Positions 34,634 to 45,028 of a stretch of DNA of 64,000 nt are shown one piece after another. Where the stretch lies: positions 3,658,001-3,722,000 of the forward strand of contig NZ_CP071409.1 in NCBI RefSeq assembly GCF_022647505.1, written 5' to 3'. The DNA is from [Pantoea] beijingensis (GTDB lineage: Bacteria; Pseudomonadota; Gammaproteobacteria; Enterobacterales; Enterobacteriaceae). Each line of letters starts with the position of its first letter. The first letter of the stretch is position 1. The notes beneath the pieces were generated by a model. That model did no database searches. It saw nothing but the letters and a program-made list of their open reading frames with translations, and was not told the DNA's origin. The position numbers and the translations under genes are program-made.

Positions 34634-36178
34634 TTAGCGAAATACGCTGATCGCCTCAACCAATCGATTAGCCTGCCGGGCCATGCGGCCTGAAGCTTTC
34701 GCCCCTTCCTGAACCCGCACGGCATTTTGATGAGTAATATTATCCAGCTCCTCTACTGCCAGACTAACGTCGCTCAGTGCGGTTAATTGTTCGGCAGTCG
34801 CGGCGCTAATTTGCGCGATTAACGCGGTGACATTCTGAACCTGGGAGACAATATCCGCCATGGTTTTTCCCGCGTCGTTAACGTGCTCAGCGCCTGACTG
34901 CACGCGCAGTGAACTGGTTTCGACCAGATTTTTGATCTCACTGGCGGCGGTGGCGCTACGCTGCGCCAGGCTGCGAACTTCACCTGCGACCACAGCAAAA
35001 CCTTTACCCTGTTCGCCTGCACGGGCGGCTTCCACCGCAGCATTGAGTGCCAGAATATTGGTCTGAAAAGCAATACCATCAATCACGCTGGTAATATTGG
35101 CTATTCGACGCGAACTCTCGGCGATTTCCGCCATCATCGCTACCATGCCATTCATCGCTTCTCCACCTTTAACCGCCGCGTGGCTGGTCGCGATCGACAA
35201 AATATTGACCTCGGCAGCAGTGGCCGTGTTACTTTTCACCGTGGCGGTCATTTCATTCATTGTCGCGGCAGTTTGCTGTACATTAGCCGCCGCCTGTTCC
35301 GTACGCCGACTCAAATCATGATTTCCGACGGCGATGGCGTCGCTGGCGCTCAGTACATTGAGTGCCTGCCCGCTGACATCATCGACCAGCCAGCGAAACA
35401 TCAGGCCCAACTGACCAATGGCACGAAGCGTCATCCCCACTTCATCGACGCGATCCAACGGTTCAACCTTATGACTGGCGCCGGTCGCCACACTTAACGC
35501 CTGTTTACAAACGCGTTCAACGGGGCGGGAGACCTGCTGCTCCAGCCAGCAACTGGTTAACACTAATAGCAGTGCCATTCCGGCACTAAACCCTCCCAGC
35601 GCAGCAGGCGTAGCATTCAGTAGCCATACGCCCGTGATGCTGACGGGTAACAACGCAATTAAAGGGCTGCGAATGCGCCAGCGCAGCGGCAAGGTTTTGC
35701 ATACAGATCGCCAACGCAGAAAACCAGAATCAACAATGAGCCCTTTATAAAAACGTTGCCCCTTGCGTTTATTTTCACGAAATTTCCGATAAAGCGTTTC
35801 GGTTTGATGGATTTCGTCTCCGGAAGGTTTAGTTCGCACTGACATATATCCCTGCACACATCCTTTGCGCACCACCGGAATCGCGTTTGCTCTCACCCAA
35901 TAGTGGTCACCATTTTTACGGCGGTTTTTTACCAGTGCCGTCCAGGGTTCCCCCTGTTTTAGCGTGGCCCACATATCTGCAAAGGCCTCTGGTGGCATAT
36001 CAGGATGACGAACCATATTATGTGGTTGACCATTAATCTCATCGGCCGTGAAGCCACTGACTTCAATAAATGCATCATTCGCATAGGTAATGTGGCTATT
36101 GAGATCGGTGGTAGACATCAATGTCGCATCATTATCAAACGCATACTCTTGCTGTGTAACCGGCTGATTGTTACGCAT
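34634..36178 (-). CDS. Aer-like chemoreceptor (PAS, methyl-accepting chemotaxis protein)
   Basis: A 514-residue protein. Residues about 10-125 form a PAS domain as in Aer ('ITYANDAFIEVSGFTADEI', 'YWVRANAIPVV'). A hydrophobic pair sits near 170-212, then a HAMP-like stretch and the conserved signalling tip 'AFQTNILALNAAVEAARAGE'. Aer senses redox through FAD in the PAS domain; flavin binding is likely but unproven. There is no C-terminal NWETF-type pentapeptide. Convergent with the ROK gene. Confidence 0.9.
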   Translation of the reverse strand: MRNNQPVTQQEYAFDNDATLMSTTDLNSHITYANDAFIEVSGFTADEINGQPHNMVRHPDMPPEAFADMWATLKQGEPWTALVKNRRKNGDHYWVRANAIPVVRKGCVQGYMSVRTKPSGDEIHQTETLYRKFRENKRKGQRFYKGLIVDSGFLRWRSVCKTLPLRWRIRSPLIALLPVSITGVWLLNATPAALGGFSAGMALLLVLTSCWLEQQVSRPVERVCKQALSVATGASHKVEPLDRVDEVGMTLRAIGQLGLMFRWLVDDVSGQALNVLSASDAIAVGNHDLSRRTEQAAANVQQTAATMNEMTATVKSNTATAAEVNILSIATSHAAVKGGEAMNGMVAMMAEIAESSRRIANITSVIDGIAFQTNILALNAAVEAARAGEQGKGFAVVAGEVRSLAQRSATAASEIKNLVETSSLRVQSGAEHVNDAGKTMADIVSQVQNVTALIAQISAATAEQLTALSDVSLAVEELDNITHQNAVRVQEGAKASGRMARQANRLVEAISVFR

Positions 36179-36328
36179 GGATAAAGTCCTTGAAGGTAGA
36201 AAGTGCTTATACGAATTTTGATAAATTTTTTTTATATTTTCGGCGGCAAAATTCAGGACTTTAGTGCGAAGGTGAAATATTTGTTAACGGATGGACTCTT
36301 TGTTCTGGCAGGTTTTTTCTTCTCTCTC

Positions 36329-36357
36329 GCTGGTGGTTATTTTATTTAACCACCAGC
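36329..36357. terminator. Perfect 11-bp hairpin downstream of murQ
   Basis: GCTGGTGGTTA and TAACCACCAGC pair around seven bases, about 90 bases past the murQ stop and before the chemoreceptor start. No T run on either side. Confidence 0.5.
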
Positions 36358-36447
36358 GCTCTACGATAAATCATTAATAGATATTGTAGCGTTCTTTCTT
36401 CAGGAAACCTGACATTACCCGCCTTTCAGCAATACTCACTCTGCTGA

Positions 36448-37356
36448 TCAGGTATGCGCCTGAATTAACGCTTGCCGGATGAAGCCGCCATTATTTGCCA
36501 GCAGCGCCCTTGCCTCATCTACGGAAAGCCCGGCCAGCACCATAACGATGGCCGTCTTACAGTGATTACCGCTAGCTTTTAGCGCTTTCTGTGCCTCAAC
36601 CTCATCACAATCTGTCGCCTGAATAATGATATTGACCTGTCGCTGAATAAGCTTTTTATTGGTCGCCTCAACATCCACCATCAGATTACCGTAAACTTTC
36701 CCGCTACGAATCATCGCGCCTGTCGTCAGCATATTGAGCACCAGTTTTTGTGCGGTTCCGGCTTTCATGCGGGATGAGCCGGTAATAACTTCCGGACCCA
36801 CTACCGGCGTCAATGCAATGTCAGCAATCTGCGCCATTTCACTGTCGGGATTGCAGGTTAGTGCCGCCGTGGTTGCGCCGATCTGCCGCGCATAATTGAG
36901 TGCTGCAATCACGTAAGGCGTACGCCCGCTGGCAGCAATACCCACCAGTATATCCTTGTCATTGAAGTTGATCGCTTGCAGGTCGCCCACGCCCATTTCA
37001 CGACTGTCTTCTGCGTTTTCAACTGCTTGTAAAATCGCAGTCTGTCCGCCTGCGATCAGTGCCATCACTTGCTCACGCGGCGTACCGTAGGTTGGTGGAC
37101 ATTCACTTGCATCAAGGATGCCCAAGCGACCGGATGTTCCCGCGCCAGAATAGATTAACCGTCCTCCCTGCCGAAACGCAGCGGCAATAGCATCAACGGT
37201 ACGTGCAATCTCCGGCAGAATAGCCTCAACAGCTGGAGCGACTTTTTTATCCTCCTGGTTGATCACCTGCAGCATGGCTTCCGTGGACAGTTCATCAATG
37301 TGCTCACTCGCCGGGTTGCGGCCCTCAGTGATCATTTTAGTGAGGTCAATTTTCAT
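36448..37356 (-). CDS. murQ: N-acetylmuramic acid 6-phosphate etherase
   Basis: A 302-residue SIS-domain enzyme matching MurQ: '[14 protein letters not shown]' at the start, '[20 protein letters not shown]' and '[20 protein letters not shown]'. It cleaves the lactyl ether of MurNAc-6-P to GlcNAc-6-P during peptidoglycan recycling. The start at 37356 has a GGAG site; the longer frame to 37398 lacks one. Here it stands alone, without the murP transporter that follows it in E. coli. Confidence 0.95.
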   Translation of the reverse strand: MKIDLTKMITEGRNPASEHIDELSTEAMLQVINQEDKKVAPAVEAILPEIARTVDAIAAAFRQGGRLIYSGAGTSGRLGILDASECPPTYGTPREQVMALIAGGQTAILQAVENAEDSREMGVGDLQAINFNDKDILVGIAASGRTPYVIAALNYARQIGATTAALTCNPDSEMAQIADIALTPVVGPEVITGSSRMKAGTAQKLVLNMLTTGAMIRSGKVYGNLMVDVEATNKKLIQRQVNIIIQATDCDEVEAQKALKASGNHCKTAIVMVLAGLSVDEARALLANNGGFIRQALIQAHT

Positions 37357-37444
37357 TATTACTCCGAACGCGGCGTCTAAATGGAAGAATCTATTCATTC
37401 AGCGGGGGGATAGCAAGAAGAGGAGGTTACAGAGAGTTAGCAAT

Positions 37445-37472
37445 AAAAAACCCGTCCAGGGACGGGTTTTTT
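37445..37472. terminator. Bidirectional rho-independent terminator of gltP
   Basis: AAAAAACCCGTC and GACGGGTTTTTT form a perfect stem with a CAGG loop, just past the gltP stop on the minus strand; A and T runs on both sides allow termination in either direction. Confidence 0.9.
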
Positions 37473-37479
37473 AGCAAGC

Positions 37480-38778
37480 TTAGGCCTGTTGCGTTTTAAG
37501 ACTGAGTTCGTACTCTTTAGCCTGACGCGCATCGAACTGGTCTTCCCACTTGGCGATAACCAGCACCGCCAGTGCATTACCCACAACGTTCAGGGCAGTA
37601 CGTGCCATATCCATAATACGGTCCACACCGGCAATAAACGCCAGACCTTCCAGCGGGATTCCCACGCTGCCAAGCGTTGCCAGTAATACCACAAAAGAGA
37701 CACCGGGCACGCCTGCAATACCTTTAGAGGTGACCATCAGCGTCAGTACCAGCACGATCTCCTGGCCGATAGAGAGGTCGATACCGTAAAGCTGAGCGAT
37801 AAAGATCGCCGCAATACTCTGATATAGCGTGGAACCATCAAGGTTGAACGAATAGCCGGTCGGAACCACAAAACTGGTGATCGACTTCGGCGCACCATAG
37901 GCTTCCATCTTCTCCATAATGCGCGGTAACACCGTTTCTGAGCTGGAGGTTGAATAAGCGAGAATCAACTCATCCTTCAGGATCCGCATCAGGGTTGTAA
38001 TGCGCAATTTACAGAGCCGCGCAACAATGCCGAGTACTACAAAAGCAAAGAACAGGATAGCGACGTAAACCAGAATGACCAGCTTCGCCAGCGGTAACAG
38101 TGAAGCGAAGCCAAAGTTGGCGACGGTTACCGCGATTAGCGCGAACACGCCGATTGGTGCGTAACGCATAATCATGTTGGTGACTTTGAACATGGTTTCA
38201 GAAGTCGAGCGGAACACTTTTAATAACGGATCGCGATGTTCCGCAGGCAGAGAAGACAGACCCAAACCAAACAGCACCGAGAAGAAGATAATCGGCAGCA
38301 TGTCGCCTTTGGAAATCGCGGCGAAAATATTGGTTGGGATCAGCGACATCAGGGTAATCACTAAGCTATGCGCACCACTCTGGACCTGTGCCGTTGTTGC
38401 TTCATACTTAGAGATATCCACCGTCGCCAGCGTCGACATATCAATGCCCGATCCCGGTTGGAACACATTAGCCAGGGTAATACCCACAACGATGGCAATC
38501 GTCGTAATCACTTCAAAATAAACAATTGTTTTGACGCCAATGCGACCTAGCTTTTTCGCGTCACCCACGCCGGCAATACCAACGATTAAGGTAGAAATCA
38601 CGATCGGCACGACAATCATTTTGATCAGATGGATAAAGATATCACCTGCCGGACTCAGAACATTCGCAACTAACCATTCACGTTCACCCGGTTGGTTATG
38701 CAAAATCGCACCAATAACAACACCCAATACCAGCGCAATCAAAATTTGCCAGGCAAGGCTAATTTTTACACCTTTCAT
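37480..38778 (-). CDS. gltP: Glutamate/aspartate:proton symporter GltP
   Basis: A 432-residue dicarboxylate/amino acid:cation symporter. 'STSSSETVLPRIMEKME' gives the serine-rich HP1 motif; 'FVVPTGYSFNLDGSTLYQSI' and the later 'GIAGVPGVSFVVL' give the helix 7 and HP2 motifs. Sequence and length match GltP, and its place divergent from acs is as in E. coli. It imports glutamate and aspartate with protons. Confidence 0.93.
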   Translation of the reverse strand: MKGVKISLAWQILIALVLGVVIGAILHNQPGEREWLVANVLSPAGDIFIHLIKMIVVPIVISTLIVGIAGVGDAKKLGRIGVKTIVYFEVITTIAIVVGITLANVFQPGSGIDMSTLATVDISKYEATTAQVQSGAHSLVITLMSLIPTNIFAAISKGDMLPIIFFSVLFGLGLSSLPAEHRDPLLKVFRSTSETMFKVTNMIMRYAPIGVFALIAVTVANFGFASLLPLAKLVILVYVAILFFAFVVLGIVARLCKLRITTLMRILKDELILAYSTSSSETVLPRIMEKMEAYGAPKSITSFVVPTGYSFNLDGSTLYQSIAAIFIAQLYGIDLSIGQEIVLVLTLMVTSKGIAGVPGVSFVVLLATLGSVGIPLEGLAFIAGVDRIMDMARTALNVVGNALAVLVIAKWEDQFDARQAKEYELSLKTQQA

Positions 38779-39317
38779 AACACTTAATTTCCTTGATAAA
38801 AACCCGCATCCACATGACTTATGTGGAAAACTTTCGCTGCCGGGATACGGACAGTAATCCGATAAAATAGAGAGTCATATATGGTTATACCTGCAAAAAA
38901 ACGCGTAATCAGTATCATTTTAACCCGCATAAATGCAACCCTTAGGTTGCATAAACACAACCTTTAGCGAGTTTGCACACGCTTCACGCACGTTAGCAGC
39001 ATAAAATGTTAATTAGCATCTTGAATCTCATTTTCTATTATAATAATAAATGATTAACCTCATTGTAATATAAGTAAATGTACTGGATTAACTCCCCCCT
39101 TCAGCGCCACCGTTTTTTGTGAGGAAAGGGATCATTGATCTGCCATTACACCCGGATTCTTCACCTCATACGCTGAACGCTACCCATTAATAACCCTGCA
39201 AATTCCATCTCGTTGAATAATCCCGTGATCTATCGCGCAAAAAAGAAACAAAGCCTCTCCCCCTTCTTTTATTAACCTTCTCCTGACATATTATTAACAT
39301 CTTGAAGGAGACCAGCC
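38779..39317. other. Divergent promoter region of gltP and acs
   Basis: About 540 bases without a gene. A perfect inverted repeat ATGCAACC-CTTA-GGTTGCAT at 38933-38952 lies on the gltP side and is followed by another AACC element. A degenerate CRP-like site near 39223 (GTGA-N6-GCGC) may serve acs, which is CRP-dependent in E. coli; no perfect CRP box was seen. Confidence 0.55.
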
Positions 39318-41273
39318 ATGAGCCAAATACATAAACACCCCGTTCCCGCCAATATTGCGGAAAACACGTTGATCAATGCACAACAGTACCAGTCGATGTA
39401 TCAGCAGTCGGTACAAGATCCCGAAGCTTTCTGGGGCGAACAAGGCAAAATACTTGACTGGATTAAACCCTATACCAAAGTAAAAAATACGTCATTTGCG
39501 CCAGGCAATATCGACATCCGCTGGTTTGAGGATGGTACGTTAAACCTTGCAGCTAACTGCCTTGATCGGCATTTACATGAACGAGGCGATCGTCCTGCTA
39601 TTATCTGGGAAGGGGATGACGCCACCGAAAGCAAAACACTAAGTTTTCGTGAATTACATCGCGAAGTATGCCGCTTTGCCAACTCACTCAAAGAGTTGGG
39701 TATTAATAAAGGCGACGTTGTTGCGATTTATATGCCAATGGTGCCTGAAGCCGCGGTGGCAATGCTCGCTTGTGCTCGCATTGGTGCTGTACACTCCGTG
39801 ATCTTTGGCGGTTTTTCACCCGAAGCCGTTGCTGGCCGTATCATCGACTCCAATGCCAAATTAGTCGTCACTGCCGATGAAGGCATCCGTGCCGGACGTG
39901 CGATCCCGTTGAAAAAGAATGTCGATGAGGCACTGAAAAACCCTAATGTGAAATCAGTGGCCAACGTTGTAGTGTTCCGCCGTACCGGCCAGGAGATTGC
40001 CTGGAAAAATGGTCGGGATCGTTGGTGGCATGAATTAATGAACAGTGCCTGCTCTCACCATCAACCAGAAGAGGTAAACGCAGAAGATCCCCTGTTTATC
40101 CTCTATACCTCAGGTTCTACCGGCAAGCCGAAAGGCGTTCTGCATACAACCGGCGGTTATCTGGTGTATGCCGCAACAACCTTCAAATATGTGTTTGATC
40201 ACCATCCGGAAGATATCTACTGGTGCACTGCTGATGTGGGCTGGATCACCGGCCACAGTTACCTGTTGTATGGCCCACTGGCCTGTGGTGCCACCACACT
40301 TATGTTTGAAGGCGTGCCAAACTGGCCAAAACCAAGCCGCATGGCGGAGGTCGTCGATAAACACAAAGTGACGATTCTTTATACTGCCCCAACGGCGATC
40401 CGCGCACTTATGGCAGAAGGTGATAAAGCGATTGAAAATACCCATCGCACTTCATTACGCATTATGGGATCGGTAGGTGAGCCGATTAATCCGGAGGCCT
40501 GGGAGTGGTATCACAATAAAATTGGCGATGGTCGTTGCCCGATTGTTGATACCTGGTGGCAGACAGAAACCGGCGGCTTTATGATCACGCCCTTGCCTGG
40601 GGCAACCGAATTAAAAGCGGGTTCAGCGACAAAACCCTTCTTTGGCGTGCAGCCTGCGCTGGTGGATAACGAAGGGAATCCCCAGGAAGGGGCCTGTGAA
40701 GGTAACCTGGTGATTGTGGATTCATGGCCCGGCCAGGCTCGTACACTGTTCGGCGACCACGATCGCTTTGAGCAAACCTACTTTTCTACCTTCAAAAATA
40801 TGTACTTCAGTGGCGACGGCGCACGTCGGGACGACGAGGGTGACTACTGGATCACCGGTCGTGTTGATGATGTATTAAACGTTTCTGGCCACCGTCTTGG
40901 CACTGCAGAGATCGAATCCGCACTGGTATCGCATCCGAAAATCGCTGAGGCAGCGGTTGTCGGTATTCCACATAACATAAAAGGGCAAGCGATCTACGCG
41001 TATATCACGCTTAATCACGGCGAAGAGCCATCGCCAGAGCTTTATACCGAAGTGCGTAACTGGGTGCGTAAAGAGATCGGCCCGATTGCCACACCCGATG
41101 TCTTGCACTGGACCGATTCGCTGCCCAAAACCCGCTCCGGCAAAATTATGCGACGTATCCTGCGTAAAATTGCTGCAGGCGACACCACCAATTTTGGTGA
41201 TACTTCGACCCTCGCCGACCCCGGCGTTGTTGAGAAGCTGGTCGAAGAAAAACAATCCATTAAGATGCCTTAA
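39318..41273 (+). CDS. acs: Acetyl-CoA synthetase
   Basis: A 651-residue adenylate-forming enzyme. The ATP loop '[20 protein letters not shown]', '[14 protein letters not shown]', '[10 protein letters not shown]' and the acetylation-site motif '[13 protein letters not shown]' are all present, and the length matches E. coli Acs. It makes acetyl-CoA from acetate via acetyl-AMP. A GGAG site precedes the ATG. It begins the acs-yjcH-actP unit for scavenging acetate. Confidence 0.97.
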   Translation: MSQIHKHPVPANIAENTLINAQQYQSMYQQSVQDPEAFWGEQGKILDWIKPYTKVKNTSFAPGNIDIRWFEDGTLNLAANCLDRHLHERGDRPAIIWEGDDATESKTLSFRELHREVCRFANSLKELGINKGDVVAIYMPMVPEAAVAMLACARIGAVHSVIFGGFSPEAVAGRIIDSNAKLVVTADEGIRAGRAIPLKKNVDEALKNPNVKSVANVVVFRRTGQEIAWKNGRDRWWHELMNSACSHHQPEEVNAEDPLFILYTSGSTGKPKGVLHTTGGYLVYAATTFKYVFDHHPEDIYWCTADVGWITGHSYLLYGPLACGATTLMFEGVPNWPKPSRMAEVVDKHKVTILYTAPTAIRALMAEGDKAIENTHRTSLRIMGSVGEPINPEAWEWYHNKIGDGRCPIVDTWWQTETGGFMITPLPGATELKAGSATKPFFGVQPALVDNEGNPQEGACEGNLVIVDSWPGQARTLFGDHDRFEQTYFSTFKNMYFSGDGARRDDEGDYWITGRVDDVLNVSGHRLGTAEIESALVSHPKIAEAAVVGIPHNIKGQAIYAYITLNHGEEPSPELYTEVRNWVRKEIGPIATPDVLHWTDSLPKTRSGKIMRRILRKIAAGDTTNFGDTSTLADPGVVEKLVEEKQSIKMP

Positions 41274-41280
41274 GCCTTTC

Positions 41281-41305
41281 CCCCTTCCCCTTTTGGGAAG
41301 GGGAT
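41281..41305 (+). terminator. Hairpin between acs and yjcH
   Basis: CCCCTTCCC and GGGAAGGGG pair around CTTTT. The T run is weak, so it may stabilise acs mRNA or cut down read-through into yjcH-actP rather than fully stop it. Confidence 0.55.
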
Positions 41306-41364
41306 TCTAAGAGTCTGACCACGGACACGTTATACGGCCATTCTCTACCTCTGGAGATACTGTG

Positions 41365-41676
41365 ATGAATGACGACATTTATTCGCGGATAGAAAAGAGC
41401 GCGCGTTTTAAAGAACTAGTCCATAAACGGCAAACCTTTGCCACTGTGCTCTCCCTGATTATGTTAGTGCTGTACGTTGGCTTTATTCTACTCATTGCTT
41501 TTGCTCCCGGCTGGCTTGGCACGCCGCTGCATGGGGGAACAAACGTTACACGAGGTATTCCGATTGGCATCGGACTCATCGTCATCTCATTCGTACTGAC
41601 GGCAGTATATGTCTGGCGTGCAAACGGCGAGTTTGACCGTTTGACTAAACAGCTTCTCAGCGAGGTAAAAGGATGA
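41365..41676 (+). CDS. yjcH: DUF485 membrane protein YjcH
   Basis: A 103-residue protein with two membrane helices, '[20 protein letters not shown]' and '[20 protein letters not shown]', collinear with E. coli YjcH. It is coupled to actP, overlapping it by four bases, and may assist the transporter. ATG at 41365 fits the family start; a GTG three bases earlier is less likely. Confidence 0.95.
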   Translation: MNDDIYSRIEKSARFKELVHKRQTFATVLSLIMLVLYVGFILLIAFAPGWLGTPLHGGTNVTRGIPIGIGLIVISFVLTAVYVWRANGEFDRLTKQLLSEVKG

Positions 41677-43334
41677 AATTACGTTACTCAGGATTCGCTG
41701 CGCTGCTTCTGCTCTCATTTTCAACACTTGCCGCCGATGCCGTTAGCGGAGAGGTAAAGCAGCAGCCAACCAATTACGAAGCCATTATTATGTTCCTGGT
41801 CTTCGTGGCTGCTACGCTCGGTATCACTTACTGGGCATCGAAACGGACACGTTCGCGCAGTGATTATTATACTGCCGGCGGGAATATCACCGGTTTTCAA
41901 AACGGCCTGGCCATGGCCGGTGACTTTATGTCAGCGGCCTCCTTCCTCGGCATTTCAGCGCTGGTGTATACCTCCGGTTACGATGGCTTGATCTATTCGC
42001 TGGGCTTTCTGGTGGGCTGGCCCATCATTTTATTCTTGATTGCTGAGCGCCTGCGTAACCTCGGTCGCTATACTTTTGCTGATGTCGCCTCCTACCGTTT
42101 AAAGCAAAAACCGATCCGTACCCTTTCCGCCTGTGGCTCTCTGGTCGTCGTCGCGCTCTACCTGATTGCGCAGATGGTCGGTGCCGGTAAACTGATTCAA
42201 CTGCTTTTTGGACTGGATTATCACATTGCCGTGGTGCTGGTGGGCATCCTGATGGTGTTGTATGTGCTGTTTGGCGGCATGCTGGCTACCACCTGGGTTC
42301 AGATCATTAAAGCGGTGTTGTTACTGTTTGGCGCATCCTTTATGGCGATTATGGTGATGAAAACCGTTGGATTTAGCTTTAACACGTTATTCACCGAGGC
42401 CATGGCCGTGCATCCGAAAGGACAGGAAATTATGCGACCCGGCGGACTGGTACACGATCCCATTTCCGCGCTCTCTCTGGGCCTGGGACTGATGTTTGGT
42501 ACCGCCGGACTGCCCCATATCCTGATGCGTTTCTTTACCGTCAGTGATGCACGTGAAGCACGTAAAAGCGTGCTCTACGCCACCGGCTTTATGGGGTATT
42601 TCTACTTCCTGACATTTATTATTGGCTTCGGTGCAATCCTGTTAGTCGGCGCGAACCCCACATTTAAGGATGCCACTGGCTTGCTGATTGGCGGAAATAA
42701 TATGGCCGCCGTTCATCTGGCCAGTGCCGTCGGCGGTAACCTGTTCCTGGGCTTTATCTCAGCGGTCGCGTTTGCCACGATTCTGGCGGTCGTGGCCGGA
42801 TTAACGCTGGCAGGGGCATCCGCCGTGTCACATGATCTCTACGCCAGCGTCTTCCGCAAGGGAGAAGCCAGTGAACGGGAGGAGTTGCGGGTATCGAAAA
42901 TCACCGTGCTAATTCTGGGTATCGTTGCCATTACACTGGGTATTATGTTTGAGAATCAAAACATTGCCTTTATGGTCGGGCTGGCGTTCTCGATTGCCGC
43001 CAGTTGCAATTTCCCGATTATTTTATTGTCAATGTATTGGTCAAAATTGACCACGCGCGGTGCCATGATTGGTGGCTGGATGGGGCTGCTGACGGCCGTG
43101 GTGTTAATGATTCTGGGACCAACGATTTGGGTGCAGGTTTTAGGTCATGCAAAGCCCATCTATCCTTATGAATATCCCGCTTTGTTCTCTATGCTGGCGG
43201 CCTTTATTGGTACCTGGCTGTTCTCCATCACCGATAGCTCAGCATCGGGTGGTGAGGAACGACTGCGTTTTCGCGCGCAGTTTGTCCGTTCGCAAACTGG
43301 CGTAGGGATTGAACAAAGCCATAAAAGTCACTAA
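41673..43334 (+). CDS. actP: Acetate/glycolate:cation symporter ActP
   Basis: A 553-residue sodium:solute symporter. A signal-like first helix ends at 'TLAADAVSG', then about 13 helices. '[20 protein letters not shown]' and '[15 protein letters not shown]' are ActP hallmarks. It takes up acetate at low concentration for Acs. A 16-bp terminator stem begins at its stop codon. Confidence 0.97.
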   Translation: MKLRYSGFAALLLLSFSTLAADAVSGEVKQQPTNYEAIIMFLVFVAATLGITYWASKRTRSRSDYYTAGGNITGFQNGLAMAGDFMSAASFLGISALVYTSGYDGLIYSLGFLVGWPIILFLIAERLRNLGRYTFADVASYRLKQKPIRTLSACGSLVVVALYLIAQMVGAGKLIQLLFGLDYHIAVVLVGILMVLYVLFGGMLATTWVQIIKAVLLLFGASFMAIMVMKTVGFSFNTLFTEAMAVHPKGQEIMRPGGLVHDPISALSLGLGLMFGTAGLPHILMRFFTVSDAREARKSVLYATGFMGYFYFLTFIIGFGAILLVGANPTFKDATGLLIGGNNMAAVHLASAVGGNLFLGFISAVAFATILAVVAGLTLAGASAVSHDLYASVFRKGEASEREELRVSKITVLILGIVAITLGIMFENQNIAFMVGLAFSIAASCNFPIILLSMYWSKLTTRGAMIGGWMGLLTAVVLMILGPTIWVQVLGHAKPIYPYEYPALFSMLAAFIGTWLFSITDSSASGGEERLRFRAQFVRSQTGVGIEQSHKSH

Positions 43335-43368
43335 TGACAAAGGGCGGCAAAATGCCGCCCTTTGTCAT
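43334..43368 (+). terminator. Terminator hairpin of the acs-yjcH-actP operon
   Basis: ATGACAAAGGGCGGCA and its exact complement form a 16-bp stem with an AAA loop, overlapping the actP stop. It has no long T tail but lies tail-to-tail with the protease-like gene. Confidence 0.75.
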
Positions 43369-43398
43369 GCAACTCGAATTATTTAGGGTATAGATTGA

Positions 43399-44682
43399 CT
43401 ATCGCATTGCCGTTAAAACATCTTTAATCGCTAATTTTTGTGACGCATTTATTTGCGTACATTTGTTTACCTGCTGCTGCAGCTCTGCCATATATTGTTT
43501 TTTTTCCGGGGAATCCCGGGAATAAACCTCATCAAGCGGCAAAAACAACCCTTGTGTTAGCGCCATCGGATCCTGGACCAGGGGGAGGTTATTTTTTAGG
43601 TTATTCAGCAATAATAATTTATCCTGGCGCGATAAATTAAGAGGAGTATTCAGTATCTCTTTCGTTAAATCACAAACCGCAACTTTCGTGCTCCGACTCC
43701 CTGTTTTCAAGGTGTCCGATAATACATAACGAACCAACTGCAGGCTCTCATCAGAAAGTCTATCTTGTCTTTTTACCGCATTTCCCAGCAACGCCAGGCT
43801 CAAGCTTTCCCCACCGGATTTATCCAATGTTTTCACAGCAAAAAATAATTCTGCAAAATCCTTCTGATTGCAGACTTGTGCCTTCAGAATCATCTGATCA
43901 AGTGGCTCAGGAGGTAAGCTGTAGCGGCTGCCGGTAAAATTAACGTCCACATTACCTTTAATGATCGATTGCTTCATATGAGCAGGTACGAGAACATTTT
44001 TAAAAAAAGGCAACCCCGTTGGTTGAATCACTTTTTCTGCCAGCCCGTTGGGCCATTTTACCTGAGCAAACTTTAAGTCCAGTACATAACTGCGTGCATC
44101 ATACAACACATCCTCATAACCAGTAATATACCCAACCTTCACACCATGACGCGTTAAGTGCTCCCGCAGCCCGTAAAGGTATTCCCCCCCATTTTTCCCG
44201 GAATTACAGGCCTGGAGTTTAAGAATTCCCACTTCGCGCAATCCGTGAGAAATAAGATGGGTAGCCATCTGTTCAGCATTCAGATTACCAACGTGGGTAG
44301 TTGAACCGTGACCATGAATATCCAGCCGATCAGCCAGAGTGATGCGGCCAAAAGCATGCGCAGAAACATCCACTGACTTATCTGCGACAGTCTCAGCGCC
44401 AGGATCAGGGAACAGCATAAAACGGTTAGCCGCAGGCATTTTATACACATTAGCCGCAGCCTTTTCCCCACGAAAAATAATACCGTCTTCATCGGAAGAG
44501 AGTGTAAAACGCTGCTCTGGCCGCCATTTTCCCGGATAACTTTGCTGTGCTCCCCCCAGCGCAGTGAAACCTGCAGGAGCACTTTTACTCTCACTTTTCG
44601 CGGTAGTGCAGGCCTTCACATTAGCCTGCTTCGCCGTAACCAAGGCTGCAAGCGGGCCAAATAAGCGGTTATTAACAAACAT
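43399..44682 (-). CDS. Caspase-fold (clan CD) cysteine protease-like protein, candidate effector
   Basis: A protein of 427 residues. 'LDIHGHG' at residues 121-127 and 'LQACNSG' at 157-163 give a His/Cys pair, followed by 'YLYGLREHLTRHGVKVGYIT'. This spacing and context are those of the clan CD peptidases, such as the C80/MARTX cysteine protease and C11 families. No signal peptide or membrane helix is seen; the first 45 residues are Ala/Ser/Lys-rich and the C-terminal half is helical. It starts at 44688 or, with better ribosome-site spacing (GAGGGAGA), 44682. It interrupts the backbone between actP and nhaP. A secreted effector is suspected. No match to a named protein was recognised. Confidence 0.75.
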   Translation of the reverse strand: MFVNNRLFGPLAALVTAKQANVKACTTAKSESKSAPAGFTALGGAQQSYPGKWRPEQRFTLSSDEDGIIFRGEKAAANVYKMPAANRFMLFPDPGAETVADKSVDVSAHAFGRITLADRLDIHGHGSTTHVGNLNAEQMATHLISHGLREVGILKLQACNSGKNGGEYLYGLREHLTRHGVKVGYITGYEDVLYDARSYVLDLKFAQVKWPNGLAEKVIQPTGLPFFKNVLVPAHMKQSIIKGNVDVNFTGSRYSLPPEPLDQMILKAQVCNQKDFAELFFAVKTLDKSGGESLSLALLGNAVKRQDRLSDESLQLVRYVLSDTLKTGSRSTKVAVCDLTKEILNTPLNLSRQDKLLLLNNLKNNLPLVQDPMALTQGLFLPLDEVYSRDSPEKKQYMAELQQQVNKCTQINASQKLAIKDVLTAMR

Positions 44683-44688
44683 GTTCAT

Positions 44689-45028
44689 TCTCCCTCTTCA
44701 TCCTTATACATTTAGTAGTGAAAACAGAGAGGAAGTTCTTAGTGTTATCTAATGAATCGAGCCTTGCCGGATAACAATATCAACGCTGGCACCGTGCTGA
44801 ATAGACCATGCATTTCATGGCGGAATGGGTCAATGACTCACGGGGAGCTCACGACTCAACTTCGCTTCATGACTCGGCCCGGCCTGCCTGATATGCATAA
44901 GAGATTATGCGATATAAATGAGTCGCGTGTTGAGGCAAGGCCACTGAGCCTGCAGTATCCAGAAACACACATTATGAGGGCGAGAGCAAAAAAACGGGCC
45001 CTTGTAGAGCCCATGATTCACAACGGTA
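44689..45028. other. Intergenic region between the protease-like gene and nhaP
   Basis: About 340 bases. It contains the terminator at 44988-45012 and presumably the promoter of the protease-like gene. A frame at 44752-45105 overlaps nhaP and is not credible. Confidence 0.55.
44988..45012 (-). terminator. Rho-independent terminator of nhaP/yjcE
   Basis: On the minus strand GGGCTC pairs with GGGCCC (one G-T) around a five-base loop, followed by a T run of seven. Confidence 0.8.

Noticed and set aside
44700-44745. Possible hrp box in front of the caspase-like gene (AGAACT ... TCACTAC on the minus strand)
   Set aside because: The spacing is 12-13 bases instead of 15-16 and the second half is CAC rather than CCAC, so it does not fit HrpL promoters.
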